Both the position numbers and the translations under genes were made by a program. Below are positions 46,422-58,376 of a stretch of 64,000 bases of DNA, one piece after another. The notes under the pieces are model-generated. The model was given only the letters and a program-made list of their open reading frames with translations, searched no databases and was not told where the DNA came from. Positions within the stretch are counted from its first letter, which is position 1, and the number at the start of each line of letters is the position of its first letter. The DNA is from Camellia lanceoleosa (lineage: Eukaryota > Streptophyta > Magnoliopsida > Ericales > Theaceae): the NCBI GenBank assembly GCA_025200525.1, contig CM045762.1, forward strand, positions 83,977,893 through 84,041,892. The letters are read 5' to 3'.

Positions 46422-48565
46422 TGTGACGCTCCAAATTTTTTTGGAACATCATAAGAATTTAAATAACAAAATAACTTATTAATTTAAAATTTTAACATCT
46501 TAATAGGAAAATTTAAATTCTCATATAGTCAAAAGTTTAACAACACTAAATAAAATAAAAAAAATTAAAAGTCTACATACAACATTAAACAATATTATAA
46601 CATCCTTAATCACTAATACATAAGATAGTAACATTTTAGTTTGCTAGAGTCATGACTTCAAGTTAGCCGAGGTTTTATATTAGCAGTAAGTCCAATTTCA
46701 GCTTCCATTCCTTTCTCGTCAAAATCTAGCATAAAACACCGGGGCAACAAAAATATATACCATGAGTTTTGCAACAAAGTAAGAAAACATAACCAACCTA
46801 TCATTCTTTTAAAAGAAAATAATCAGATTAATAATCATGATAATTAAGAGAAAATGGCGGAATTAATAGCATGATAATATAACAACCATTAAAATAATTT
46901 TAACTATTTTAATAGTTTAGGTGACACTCAAAATCTCACCAAAGATATTTTCTTACCAACCACTAAGCTATGACCACGGTTAATTTGAAACCCCCCCCCT
47001 TTGGTCAAATATTCAAGAACTACCAAGGATGCCCACACCCAGAGTTATACACCCAAGCAGTGGCATCCATGGTCTGCTCCAAGGGAACGGTCTGCCAGGG
47101 GTATGTAACCTCCCTACGTGCCATCTGCATATCCATCCTTATTCCAAAATTGAATACCAAAAAGGGTTCAAATAAGTCTCGTGCCATCTTAGGGTTTTCG
47201 CAACACAATTATGTAAAAATTATTAAAAACCAGGGCTCACCCTGAATTGCCGGTATTAACCTTCAATCGTTAATTTTGGACATGCTGTTAATCATTTTAG
47301 TTAGTTTTTGTATTAATCACAAATAATTAAAAATTTCACTCACCATAAGTGTTATATTGTTTCATTAAAATTACAATAGAAATATTACACATATGTTATA
47401 CAATAATCAACCAATGTACAAAATTATAATAAACAATTAAATCAAACCATAGTATGAATGATAATTTTAAATACTTAAAAATGAACCGCAATCACACACA
47501 TGCATGGACTACTAATTTACAAGATTTAATTAATTAGACCGGCACAAAATATAATTTTAGTCCAATTAAATAATTGAAGTAATAATCTTGGTTCCTTCTC
47601 AATCTGTCCAGAAATTTTCAGAATATACTTTTCGTAATTAAAATTATAAATAAATTAGTTACACAATTATAAAATTCGTGAACATCTATAGAATACTTAA
47701 TAAACATGTTATGGTCATGTTTCAAAAAGCATTCCCCAAAAATGAGTTATAAATAATTTTGTAAAATTCCAAAGAAATTGTATAACATAGATTTATCACA
47801 TTTTTAAAAATTAATTCCATACTTAAATTTATAAATCAATTCCATAATCTAAAAATTTATTATGAAACTACACTTTTCAAATTTCATTTTGTATTTATAA
47901 ATTAACATATTTGATTTAATATAGAATTTTTAATAATTTTTCAAACATACAGTAAAATCTGTCTACAGCTCCAGATTTAATTAAAATTTTGTATAAATTT
48001 GTACAAAACTAGAATAATTGTTACAAACATTCTTGGATGAACTAGACATCATTCGTAACAATTTTTTAGAAGAAGTCATCTTGAAATTTTTAGTATAAAA
48101 TTGTCTAAAAATTCATACAACTTTCTAACAGATGTAAGAGTCATATAATCAGACCAGATAAAATCTTCAATCATCTCTTTCATGGCATAAACTACACATA
48201 CAAGTCTAATTCTACAATTATATCATGATTTTAAGGCTACGAATATAAAAATAACCTTCAAATATTTAATATACAAATCACAAATTTACATACAACTATA
48301 AACAAGATTTTATCTAAATTTTTAGCTATGAACACAAATTTGAAATTTTAACAATTAAAAAGGAATGAGAGGGTTGAGAGGGTTTTCTTACTTAGTAGTA
48401 TGATTGAATTGGGTTGATAAAATGGTAGGAAAAATTATATCTTCCTGATCTTCTATTCTTTTTCTCAACTTAACTCACATATTTTTTATTTATTTTTTTA
48501 ACTTTACTCTGATCAGTAGAAGGAGAAGGTGCAAACTGTTTGTATATATAGAGGCTCTTACCTGG

Positions 48566-48597
<32 letters not shown>

Positions 48598-49011
48598 AAT
48601 CATTCTACTAAGTCCCATCGAATTTTCTAAACCCAAGAGATATAATGAACGCCTATATCCTATAGTAACATGCATGCATACAAGTGTCACCCAACACTGC
48701 CATCAAAAATCCTTTTTGTATGTGTGCGTGTGTGTGTGTGTATTTGTGTGTGTTTCTTAAAATTAATTAACAAAGTTTTTTAACTAAGGTATTAAGTAAG
48801 GATAATTATTATATTGAATCCTTAGTAAAATAAATTATAAAAAATAAACATTAAATACCCACAAAATTATTATTCTTGACAATGCTTTTGTTAGTGACTG
48901 AATTGGATTAATTTAAAACTAACTTATACATTAATATATATTTTAGATAGACTCTGGATAAAATCAATTTATTTATTTTCTTCTAAGAATAATTAAATGC
49001 GGGTTCTCACA
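46422..49011 (-). repeat. 5' LTR (about 2.6 kb) of gypsy element D
   Basis: In element orientation it starts TGTGAGAACCCGCATT and ends GGAGCGTCACA, followed by the PBS. It contains a (CT)n tract (48570-48598), a TATATATA box just upstream of it in reverse (48541-48549), a (GT)n tract (48722-48750) and a C9 run near 46992. The partner LTR is missing. ORFs inside are not coding. Confidence 0.8.
48570..48598. repeat. (CT)14 microsatellite in LTR D
   Basis: Perfect CT tract, again in the likely LTR leader, as in the other LTR families of this window. Confidence 0.95.
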
Positions 49012-49031
49012 TTGAGTTTCTCCATTCTGAG

Positions 49032-51297
49032 TGTAACAGCTCGGGTCGAAACCCCGACCCTCATTTCTTTTTCATATAGAGATAGTTGCATTAATTTTTT
49101 TTTTTTTTTTTGAACTAAGTCTGAATATTTTCTTTGAAATTTTGATTTTTCAAAACTTACGATTTTGAAAATAATTTTTAACAGAAATTGTTTTTCATAT
49201 ATTGAATAGTCTAATTTGATTTTATGGGATTGTTCTACGAGATATTAGCCACTTTACTTCGACGTCAAACTTACTAATTTCAGTCAAAAAATTATTTTTG
49301 TACTAAAACTGGGGGAATCACTTTTTGATTTAATTGGATTTTGAATTTTGATTTTTTTTTTTTTTTGTATTTTTCTTTGAATCCAAATAGGGGGTATTTC
49401 ATTATTTACATTGTAAATTTAAGCAAATGAAATATAAATGTAAAAGGTTAAATGAAAACATTTACTTAAATGGTTATATATGGAAATAAGGTTGATGTGT
49501 AGGGAATGCCCTAGGAACTGAACCTGTGGGGTTGTGTCAGATCGCTCGAGCGTAAGAGACAGCGCTTGAGCAATCTATTAGGAATCAGCCACTTAAAAAT
49601 CAACTTTTAACCCAATCTTTTTATTTTCTCTACCTCTTTTTTCTCTCTTACTCCTCTATTTTGAAAACCCTAGCCTCAAAACCCTAGATTTCATCTACTT
49701 ATACTAAGAATCTATCCTAGTTCCGTCATTAGAAGTGTAGAGCTCGAAGAGATCAACGTGTTGTATCGATTGGATCGTGTTTTTGCCGAAGTCATCTCAT
49801 GGGTCTTCATCCATTTGCACTTATCTTTGAGGTAGGGATACTTTTAACTTAGTATATTTATGATTTGAGGTATATATGTGATATTTTCTTAGTTATACTT
49901 ATGTATTAGATGAATGTATTGTAGTGAATGGGTTTGATGCATGAAAAGGGGATTTTTGCTCAAATTTTTGAAAAGATTTCGAATGATTATTGTTGATAAA
50001 GATTGTTGATGATGAGTATTTTAAAAATGCAAGTGAGGGAAAAGCCCAAGTTTTACCCAAAAATCCTAGTTTTAAAAATTGCTCCAAAATTTAACTTTTG
50101 TTCAATTGGGCCTTGAATTATGAAATTGAATTGAAGTTTAGTGCAAATGTGTATAAATGTTGATTATAAGTTGTTTTGGAAATTTTATATCATGAGGAAG
50201 GAAATTGGATGTTGTTGAGAATGTGGAAATTAGACATCCCTTGATAAATGTTAAATCTTCATTGATGGCGTGAATGGACCATAGGTAACCTAAGATATTT
50301 ATAAACTCACGTCTGATGTTGCATCTCATAATTTTGTTCTTTGATTGTTATAATCTCTTGGATGTTCGAAAATATTGAAATGAGATAAATAGCGTATGAG
50401 TTCGGATAGTAGAGTCGGGTTTTGGAAAAGAGTTAATATTGTATTGGTACCCGCACGGGGAGTCTATGTGTCCAATTGCCCTGTCTTGAGTGTATCGTTG
50501 AATGAATGTGGGAAATGTTGTTGGGTGTCCACTAGCCCCGCCATATTATGAGCTAATAAATGTGGAAGGAAATTGTGTTTTAGGTGCCCATTGCCTTTCC
50601 ATATTATGAGCCTACAAATATGGGAATATCTTCAATATATAAAAATCTATATATATATATATATGGTTTGACTCTTGGGATTTCATTGCGTATTTACCCC
50701 CCCCCCCCCAAAAAAAAAAAACCGTAAATGTTGAGATTTTTGAATGACAATTGTGCATTGAACGCCATTTTTTGTAAGGAGCAAATTAAGATTTTATCAT
50801 GGCATGTGCATAGCATGATCATATCTATTTCAAGCATTTATATACTTTGTTAAATGTATTTTTATTGGAGAATTTGCTCATCCATATCGTAACAAATTTC
50901 AAGACTTGCTGATGTGCCTCCACCCAACTGGAGATTGGTGATCTTGATGGGGCACAAAAGCTCACCTTGAATGTTTTATGGGATCACAGCCACCGAGCTT
51001 ATGTGTTTGGGATAGAATTCCAATTATTTGTAATCAAGGCTCTCGCCTTGAAAGGTATAAGCCCCTTTGGGCAATTCGTTGTATTTCTTCTATTTCATCT
51101 AATGTCTTATGTATTGTTAAAGTAAAACATTACGATATGAAACTCTAATATCAATCCGAAAAAAAGGTTTCCAAAAATATATTTGGTACATCAATTTGTG
51201 TAATTTTATTTTCTTAATTCTCACCTCACGACAAGAAATTGGATATTAAATAAGAGATTGGTAATTATAATTTGGGTTAAATTATCGGGGCATTACA
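49032..51297 (+). mobile_element. Solo LTR (2266 bp) with 5-bp target duplication
   Basis: It starts TGTAACAGCTCGGG and ends GGGGCATTACA. It is flanked by CTGAG (49027-49031) and CTAAG (51298-51302), a duplication with one transition. There is no internal region. It carries one paired palindrome (49543-49572) and hook-like units (50450-50640) like those of the LTR at 23598, so the two families are related. It is inserted 20 bp beyond the edge of LTR D. A C13-A12 run occurs at 50697-50721. Confidence 0.85.
49543..49572. promoter_or_regulatory. Paired CTCGAG palindrome (N10) in solo LTR
   Basis: CGCTCGAGCG (49543-49552), ten bases, then CGCTTGAGCA (49563-49572). This is the same 10-bp spacing as in the other LTRs. 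Confidence 0.65.
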
Positions 51298-52082
51298 CTA
51301 AGTCAACTCACTACATACACTTAACTCATCCTCCAACCAACTCATTCAGCATCACATCTCCATCCATTACCTTTACCACCACCAAATGCCACACCCTTCG
51401 CCACTACCAAACCACCCATCTCCTGCCACACTGATCACTACCACTCCATCTCCATTTGCCACCACCACCACTACCCTCTCAATACCCACGGACCACCAAA
51501 CAACCAAACCACACTAATCACCCCATCACCAGCATCCCACTTCTACCACCAACAATTTTAGTCAGCCAAAAGTATTCACAAAATAAATTAACAAATGACC
51601 AATCGATTGACAAATTGATCAATTATGTATAAAGAACATAAACAACATATTTTCCAGATTAAAAAATTACTTATTTTTCTCATCAATTAACCCCTTCAAA
51701 GAACAATTTCATGGGCACATGGCAGTGGCGGTGTTTGGTGGAGAGTGAGATCAAATTGGGGAAAGAGGGACGAGGTAGAGATGTGTGTGTGTGTGTGCGT
51801 ACAAAAAACAGAGAAGAAATGGTGTGACGAATTTAATTGATAGAGAAACGGGTGGTCCGTAGCAAATGGGGAGGAGGAAAGGAAGTAGTTGTGGTGCCGA
51901 TTGTCATCGCCGGAACTGGTATATATATCACATAACATAATATATATATATCAATGCATTGAAGGATAAAATATCCATTCTGCCCTTCTTTATACATGCA
52001 TTGAAGATGAGTCCAGATCCTCTATAGTGCCTCTTCTGTAGTGCGTGTCTGTATCCTCTAGAGTTCCTTCTCCAGAGTTGTT
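51298..52082. other. C/A-rich tract then AT-rich DNA, no gene
   Basis: 51300-51560 is strikingly poor in G on the plus strand, with many ACCACC, CCATC and CACTAC words. No open frame runs through it. 51700-51930 is G-rich on the plus strand with a (GT)n tract (51782-51798). Nothing recognised. Confidence 0.5.
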
Positions 52083-52850
52083 GTGCAGTTTATTAAAACA
52101 GTGTTGTTTTACTTAACGTTAAAAAATAATAATAATAATAATAAAAATAAAAATAAAAAAGATTTCTTTGAACAAACAAACAAACAGATATCTCTTCCTC
52201 TCTCTTTCTCTCTTCACGGATGTCTCTATCTTCATTCTCACCCTTTCGCTGGCGACTACCCATCCCCAACCCTATCTAGCAGCCGGCCAACCATTCCTCC
52301 TCCTTTAATTTTTTGTCCTGGGATTGTGATGATATGCTTGGAATGTTTAAAATTTGATTTATGTATTTCATAAAGCTTGAGTTTTTTGAATCTTCAAATT
52401 CTCACTTGGTGTTTCAACCATTTCGGTCTGGTTTATTTTTTGTTGTTGAAAACACACACAAAGCAAATTTGAGAGAAAGCAAATTGGAGATCAATGTTGC
52501 AAATGGATTGAACCAAACTAGGTGTCATCACTGTGTATTTGGTGATTCAAGACTTGGTGTGCTAAGAGAAGGTTTGAGGTTGAAGATTTTTTAGGAGAGA
52601 AAGAATGAGGGGCAGCGAGTAGTGGAAGAAAGAGAAGAAGAAACCGGAAATGGCTCCAGCAGCGAAGATGAATGGAGCCGATGGCTGCCAACGGGAGGGT
52701 AAAGATGCAAGAACAAGAAGAGAGGAACGTAGACATCTGTAAAGAGAGAAAATGAGAAATCTGTTTGTTTGTTTGTTTGTTTATTTTTACTTTTATTTTT
52801 ATTTTTTTGCATTACGTAAAACGATGTCGTTGTAATAAATTGGGCCAACA
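52083..52850. repeat. Long imperfect inverted repeat
   Basis: The left arm (about 52083-52300) and right arm (about 52640-52850) share, in reverse, TTTTACTTAACG / TTTTACGTAATG, an AAATAAAAATA-rich run, repeated AAACAAAC, and then TCTC..CTCTCTTCACGGATGTCT. The unit may be a duplicated repeat in opposite orientation. The ORFs across it (52083-52373 plus, 52591-53061 minus) mirror each other and are not credible genes. Confidence 0.65.
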
Positions 52851-53185
52851 ACTCCAGAGGCCCAGGATGCCTATTTTGCACCCCGAAACGACGTCGCTTT
52901 ATCATTTGTTTTATCTTTTTCCTTTTCTTTTTTCTTAATTTTTTCAGCAATCGGTCTGAAACCCACCAGCCCCCATTTCTCTGTATCCGTCGCCGGCCAC
53001 TTCCTATCATGAACTTCGCTTTTGTCGTAGCCCACGCCCTACGCCCGCCCATCGCCTCCATTAATAACCTCGCTGGGTGGTCTATCGAAGCCTTCTTGGA
53101 CCAGCTAGAGCTGGGATTTCAGATACGAAAACCATCCCAAAATTGGCCTAGAAGGGGCCATTCTCATTAGATTAGCCGTCGACGG

Positions 53186-53395
53186 ATGAAGAAGTTGCTG
53201 CCGCCGTACACGGCGGTTGAGGTGGCGACTCCGTTATCACCGAATAATAACTTGATTGGGGCAGCGATCGTAGTGCCGAGGCAGTTGAGCAAGCTGATGA
53301 AGAAAACTGAAGGAGCTCTATTTTCAGTTTTTTGTTTTGGTCCACCAAAGGAAATAAATGTGTTATGGTGTGTACATATAGATACACTAATGTAA
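53186..53395 (+). other. Short ORF of unknown status
   Basis: A 69-codon ORF in a locally GC-richer region (52960-53350), with MKKLLPPYTAVEVATPLSP at the start and a plausible plant-like codon mix. No domain recognised. It may be an exon or fragment of a captured gene. A real gene here cannot be supported from the sequence alone. Confidence 0.25.
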
Positions 53396-54904
53396 TTTCT
53401 ATTCTCTGTTAATTTATTGAATATTCCATTGATTATATTCTCTCCATTGGATTTGATTTGGTGGACTCAGAGGAAGTAAAGCAATGGGAATATCTGGTGA
53501 AGAAAGAGTAGATCTGGGTGACTGGGCGAGGAGGGGCGGGTGAGGTTAGGGAGATCACTGGAGGAAGAGCAGAAGGGGCAGAGGAAAGAAAAAAGAGAAG
53601 GAAGTTTTTTTTATTATTTTTTTATTTTTTGTTTTATTTCATTTTATTTTTTGATGTCGTTTTGATGCACTACAAGATCAACACTCAGGGGATCTGGATG
53701 AGTTGTTTTTGACAGAAAATGTAACAGCCGTTTTCATTTTCAATTGTACCCATTTGACACAAACTTAAAAATTAAGATGAATTATGACAGAAGTTTATAT
53801 TTTGATCATTATGTTATTTTGATCTATATAATTTTAATTGGTTTAATTTTAATTATAAATTTATAATTTGGGTTCAATTATTTAAAATTCTTAGCATTTT
53901 TTTAATAAAAAATATGCATATAAATAAAATGTTTCATATTTTATAGAATAAAATAATAACTGTACTAACATCTGTGAGTTAATCTTAATAAATTTAGTTA
54001 TTATTTTTAGTTGAAAACACTAACAATTAAATTAAATTGATACAAAATTTAAAATTAAATATTAAAATTGTGTCAATTGAAAATATATGAATTAAAATAA
54101 AACAATGAACAAAATATATAGACTACTAATATAATTTACCTTAAAAATTAGGACAATTATGTTACAATTGATATGAGCGGAACTAAAATGAAACTCGTTT
54201 GCGAATAAGCTAATTTAATAAATTTTTGGTTATTTGGCTAAAATATAAGCTAAAAAAAACTAGTATGTTTGAGATGACTTTTTAACTTTTTTATGAAAAG
54301 ATATGTAAAAAGTAAAGAGAAAAGAGAATCTTTGACTTTTTGATATGAGTTATTGACTTTTTAATTTTTTTAATAACTTTTTAACTTTTTAACTAAACGA
54401 GTCGCTTCCCAAACGAGACATCAGAAACGAGACATCAGAAAAAATTAGAAGGTAAAATTTGCTTTTGTTTTTTTATGTCCATCCTAAACGCAAAAGTGGA
54501 CTTAAGATGATGGCTTATTAGTTTTTTTTTTTTTTTTTTTTAAGTTGCTTATTTTGAGGGTTCCCAAACACCCTCCTACATATGTGATTCAACTATTAGA
54601 TCATTTAGTTCATTGATTAAATTTTCCAAATTTATTTTTAAAAATATTTTTATTATTGAATGCCTTTTTTAAAAAAACAAAAACAAAAACAAAAATAAAA
54701 AAGCTAATAAATAAGACCTAATTTGACATTTACCCTTAAAAAAAAAAAAAAAACTGCATAAGTAACCCAAAGTGATCCAGCAAAACCTTAAAACTTGACG
54801 CTAAACGAGCATGTAGATGTAATTGTTCCAAGCATCTTTTGCTAATTTAGTTTAGAGAATGTGAAAGCTCAACAATAACCTAATAGGAAAGAAAATCGGA
54901 TTAA
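53396..54904. other. AT-rich spacer with a dispersed repeat
   Basis: 54262-54400 is a second copy of the repeat at 10955-11095. Poly-A/T runs are frequent. No gene seen. Confidence 0.5.
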
Positions 54905-55233
54905 AGGGTGTTGTTGGGCCTCTGTAAGCTCATTACGGAGCGGCATCGATAATTTGAATTGTTTAATATATAGGGCTCGTCGAGTACTTTCTCCTTGTAT
55001 ACAAACACGTTGATCGGATATTGATATCTACTTGATCGGATCATATTTGTGTCAACGGTAAATATAATTTTTAAAATAAATTTTGACACAAATATTATCC
55101 GATCAAGTGTTTGTCAATATTCAATCAACGAGATTTTTTGCAGAAATAAAATACTTGACGAGTCTTAAATAGTGAACTTTCGAATTATCAATGCAGATTT
55201 CGTGATGAGCCCATAGAGAACCAACAACACCCT
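54905..55233. mobile_element. Foldback MITE downstream of the receptor kinase
   Basis: 329 bp. The ends AGGGTGTTGTTGG and CCAACAACACCCT are perfect inverted repeats, and the arms remain complementary, with interruptions, almost to the centre (about 55070), so the transcript could fold into one long hairpin. The target duplication is unclear (CGGATTAA / CCAGTTAA is only partial). Confidence 0.75.
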
Positions 55234-55688
55234 CCAGTTAAAAAACCCAAGTGGAGAAGAGCTTGCTCCAATAGGAAAGTAAAATAAAATAAAATGAGCT
55301 AAATTTCTTTCTTTTTGTTTGGTTGGGTAGGAAATGACAGAAAAATGAATGTGCATTTATTGAAAATTATTTTCTTTTTCATTTTCGTTTGATTACCCAT
55401 AAAAATAAAATAAAATAAAATAAAAAAAAAAAAAACTCTTTCTCACTACAAATTGAAAATTCAAACATAATATAAAGGCATACAGGAAAAAAGTTAGTTA
55501 CAGTCACAGGCATACAAGTTCCATTTGTGATGAGGATAAATTACAAGATCATATTGCCCAATTATAAGTGGTTAGAACCCACAAACACCACCCATATGCA
55601 TATGCAAAAACTTTTTTGAAGTCTAAAAAGCCATATTCATGGGTGATTTACCTTGATAAATCAGTTGGAGAAATTTGTAATTTCATTA
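55234..55688. other. 3' flank of the receptor kinase
   Basis: AT-rich, with (AAAAT)n-like runs (55276-55300, 55404-55433). It probably contains the 3' untranslated region of the minus-strand kinase. No clear polyadenylation signal can be singled out. Confidence 0.4.
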
Positions 55689-56813
55689 TTACCTCGGTCC
55701 TGACAAAACTGATGGCAATAACACAGTCTGGGCAGCAACATCTTGTTGTTCTTCATCAACGGCTGCTGCTGCTGCAATTGTTCTTAGAATAGGTGGATTT
55801 GTGAAGTCGTAGTCCAAATTGTCTCCAATGTTTATCAAAGCACCCTCCAAGACCTGAACCACCACCGTCATGGAAGGCCTCTTCTCAAAATCATTCTGTA
55901 GGCACCATGCAGCAACCTTCATCATCTCCACAACTTCTGTTCCATGTAATTGCATATCCTCACTGTATTTATCCACAATGTCCAAAAGTTGTTCTTGTTC
56001 TGCTTTTCTCTTGAAAAGCCTTAACAAATGCATGTCTTCCTCAAGCTGGGACCGATCCAAGTTTCTTCGACCACATAATATTTCTAAAACAACAACACCA
56101 AAGCTGTAGACATCTACTTTCTCTGTGATAAACGAGCTCAACCATTCCGGAGCCATATAACCCGGTGTTCCTTTTATTGTTGTCACAACCTTGCTTTGGT
56201 CCTTGTCAATTAGTTTTGACAAACCAAAATCAGCGAGTTTTGCATTGAAATTCTCATCCAAAAGGATGTTTTGGGGTTTAATGTCCAAGTGAAATATTTT
56301 CTGCCTGCATCCTTCATGGAGATAGGCTAGTCCCTTGGCTATCTCTAAGATGATCTTCCTTCTAGACATCCATCTAAGAGAAACCGCTTGATTTTTAGAA
56401 AAAATCCATTCATTCAAAGACCCATTACTCATGTACTCATAAACCAGAAGCCTATGTGATTTTTCAATGCAGAAACCAATTAGCCTTACCAGATTGACAT
56501 GGTGAATGTTGCCTATTGTCTCGACTTCTGCTAAGAATGTCTTCTCCACTAGTTCTAACTTGTTGAGGTGCTTAACTGCAACTTTTGTGCCATTACGCAA
56601 AGTCCCTTTGAAGACTGTCCCGAACCCACCTTCCCCAAGCTTTTTGCTGAAATCTTCTGTCAAATCTCTCAATTGTTGGTAAGAAAATCTAGTGGGCGTT
56701 CCTGGTAGTTGTTCAAGATAGCCATCCTCAAGTTCCTTGGATTCATTTTTTCCCAGAGGAAAAACAAAATATTTGTAATTGTAAAATATGCCCCAAATAA
56801 AGCTCCGACGCAT
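55689..56813 (-). CDS. G-type lectin S-receptor-like kinase, kinase half (frame 2)
   Basis: Serine/threonine kinase domain of a plasma-membrane receptor-like kinase of the SD2-like group. The 374-codon reading frame shows the glycine loop LGEGGFGTV (59-67), the VAVK lysine (81), catalytic HLDIKPQN (175-182; the Arg of HRD is replaced by Leu, so a non-RD kinase), ADFGLSK (194-200), GTPGYMAPEW (215-224) and the distal Arg region EKRPSM. The C-terminal tail is Ala-rich. The first 20 residues (MRRSFIWGIF..) are probably not a true N-terminus: they translate the transmembrane region in another frame. The extracellular half (56669-58204) overlaps in a different frame, so one indel separates them. 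No intron is needed. The domain itself looks intact. If the shift is an assembly error, the gene is functional; if real, the kinase half could only be made from its own start. Confidence 0.85.
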   Translation of the reverse strand: MRRSFIWGIFYNYKYFVFPLGKNESKELEDGYLEQLPGTPTRFSYQQLRDLTEDFSKKLGEGGFGTVFKGTLRNGTKVAVKHLNKLELVEKTFLAEVETIGNIHHVNLVRLIGFCIEKSHRLLVYEYMSNGSLNEWIFSKNQAVSLRWMSRRKIILEIAKGLAYLHEGCRQKIFHLDIKPQNILLDENFNAKLADFGLSKLIDKDQSKVVTTIKGTPGYMAPEWLSSFITEKVDVYSFGVVVLEILCGRRNLDRSQLEEDMHLLRLFKRKAEQEQLLDIVDKYSEDMQLHGTEVVEMMKVAAWCLQNDFEKRPSMTVVVQVLEGALINIGDNLDYDFTNPPILRTIAAAAAVDEEQQDVAAQTVLLPSVLSGPR

Positions 56814-58204
56814 GATTCCATTATGATTCTTGCCGTCTTTGATTTCTTTTTTGGAGGATTCTGCACTTTCACGTATGCTACCGTAAGGTTATATTGTCCA
56901 GAGTCTGTGAAGGAGAAAACTGTTGGCAACAAGTAGCAACTTCCCGTAGAATTCCATGGGTTGTATTGAAATACTGCTGCTTTGCACGAACATGTTTCCA
57001 AACACCTATTCTTGCAATTTACTAAATCAGTTTCTCCAATGAATATGCCTGTGCTAAGACTAGAATAAGAAATGTTATTGAGCTCAACGAAACCATGGAA
57101 TTGAGAATAATTGCAATAAATAGGTGTATTCGGGGAGCACCCAAGATTGGTTTTCCTTTCTGACTCCTGCTTGAAATAATTTATTTTGTCTTCTGCTAGT
57201 GCCGATGGACAAGAGCACTGCCCTTCACCAGAACAAATTCCATAATTTCCACACACCATAGGATACACACACTGACCAACAAATACACTAATTAAATCAC
57301 ATACCTCTTCCCAACCTAATTCTGTCCACTCATAAATTTTTACATGTCCATCAGCCTCCAACCTCATGAACTGAGCTGTCAATGGTAATGCGCGGCTAAT
57401 ATTGTATCCACCGAAGCTTCCATCTTCATATTGAACATAAGATCGCCCAGTTCTGTCAGTTGGGACTTTAATCTCAATACCAGATTGATAATAGAGTTGT
57501 TGGCCAGGAGTAGTATTGGAGTCCCCCGTGTACATGTAGTGGGCAACCAACTCCTGATTGGCGATAGACAATGAATACAGACCTTCACCCCAATTTGTTG
57601 ATGATGCATTTGATATCAGCTTTTGCCGAGAAACCAACTTCTGCCCGGGAAGCAGAGAGTCAGTTGGGTGATCAAAAGACTGCCAGACGATCGAATTGTT
57701 TCTGTCGAAAAGCACGAGGTTTCCCTTTTCTGTCAAGTTTAAGCTAGACACGGATTTTCCACTTGTATTCGTCGACCATACCAAAGAGCCATTGGCATCA
57801 TTCATGACCAAATTTCCATCTCTAGCAAATTCCAGGGTTGCATTAAATGAAACCGGATTGTTCCGATTGGCAGACCAGACTAGTTTCGGGTGTTGTGTCA
57901 AGTAGCTGTTTGGGAAAAGGAGAAGAGCAAAAAGGCATGTATTGTTAGTGTTGCAATAGAAACCACATGAAAACCATGGACCAGTGCTTCCAATTCCAGT
58001 TCCTCTGCCAAGGATGGGTTGCAACCTCATGGAGTTATTGTCTCTCAGGGGAGATGAGGAGTTGTTGACCCATGTATTATTTAGGTTGGCAATTGGAGGC
58101 TGTTCCATCAAAGTTTGGGCATTGATACAATTTGACAAGGTAGTGATAAAAAGAGCAAGGATCAGAAAAATGGAACAAGGTGGATTCTGACACTGATGAT
58201 TCAT
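56669..58204 (-). CDS. G-type lectin S-receptor-like kinase, extracellular half (frame 1)
   Basis: The 511-codon ORF begins with a signal peptide (about residues 1-29, hydrophobic SIFLILALFITTL). A B-lectin (bulb-type) domain follows, with LVWSANRNNPV (108-118), GNLVLFD (161-167) and WQSFDHPTDSLLPG (174-187). Then come an EGF-like Cys cluster (about 312-332), a PAN-like Cys cluster (397-423) and a transmembrane segment (about 460-484). Many N-x-S/T sites fit an extracellular location. After residue 485 the frame leaves the family: the last 26 residues (MNPRNLRMAILNN..) are out of frame with the kinase, which continues in the frame at 55689-56813. Together the two halves cover a full receptor of about 840 residues. 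These receptors are thought to perceive extracellular signals in defence or development. The ATG at 58204 is the first in frame and precedes the signal peptide. Confidence 0.88.
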   Translation of the reverse strand: MNHQCQNPPCSIFLILALFITTLSNCINAQTLMEQPPIANLNNTWVNNSSSPLRDNNSMRLQPILGRGTGIGSTGPWFSCGFYCNTNNTCLFALLLFPNSYLTQHPKLVWSANRNNPVSFNATLEFARDGNLVMNDANGSLVWSTNTSGKSVSSLNLTEKGNLVLFDRNNSIVWQSFDHPTDSLLPGQKLVSRQKLISNASSTNWGEGLYSLSIANQELVAHYMYTGDSNTTPGQQLYYQSGIEIKVPTDRTGRSYVQYEDGSFGGYNISRALPLTAQFMRLEADGHVKIYEWTELGWEEVCDLISVFVGQCVYPMVCGNYGICSGEGQCSCPSALAEDKINYFKQESERKTNLGCSPNTPIYCNYSQFHGFVELNNISYSSLSTGIFIGETDLVNCKNRCLETCSCKAAVFQYNPWNSTGSCYLLPTVFSFTDSGQYNLTVAYVKVQNPPKKKSKTARIIMESCVGALFGAYFTITNILFFLWEKMNPRNLRMAILNNYQERPLDFLTNN

Positions 58205-58376
58205 AGCCTCTTTTTAGGGGTATGTTAAGAAGATCAAAACTTCAAACAAAAAGTGATCAAAACTAAAACTTCAAACAATATAATATGATTGTCAAAATGA
58301 TCATCAAAGCTGGAACTTCTACTAGTAAAACTTTGTACCAAAAGGAGATTCATTGTTTTACTCCACAATCTGTCCG

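Noticed and set aside
52591..53061. 156-codon minus-strand ORF
   Set aside because: Low-complexity Lys/Asn/Ser reading across an inverted repeat; its C-terminal half mirrors the plus-strand ORF at 52083-52373, as expected from the repeat.
55870..56109. 79-codon plus-strand ORF over the kinase region
   Set aside because: Antisense shadow of the kinase coding sequence.
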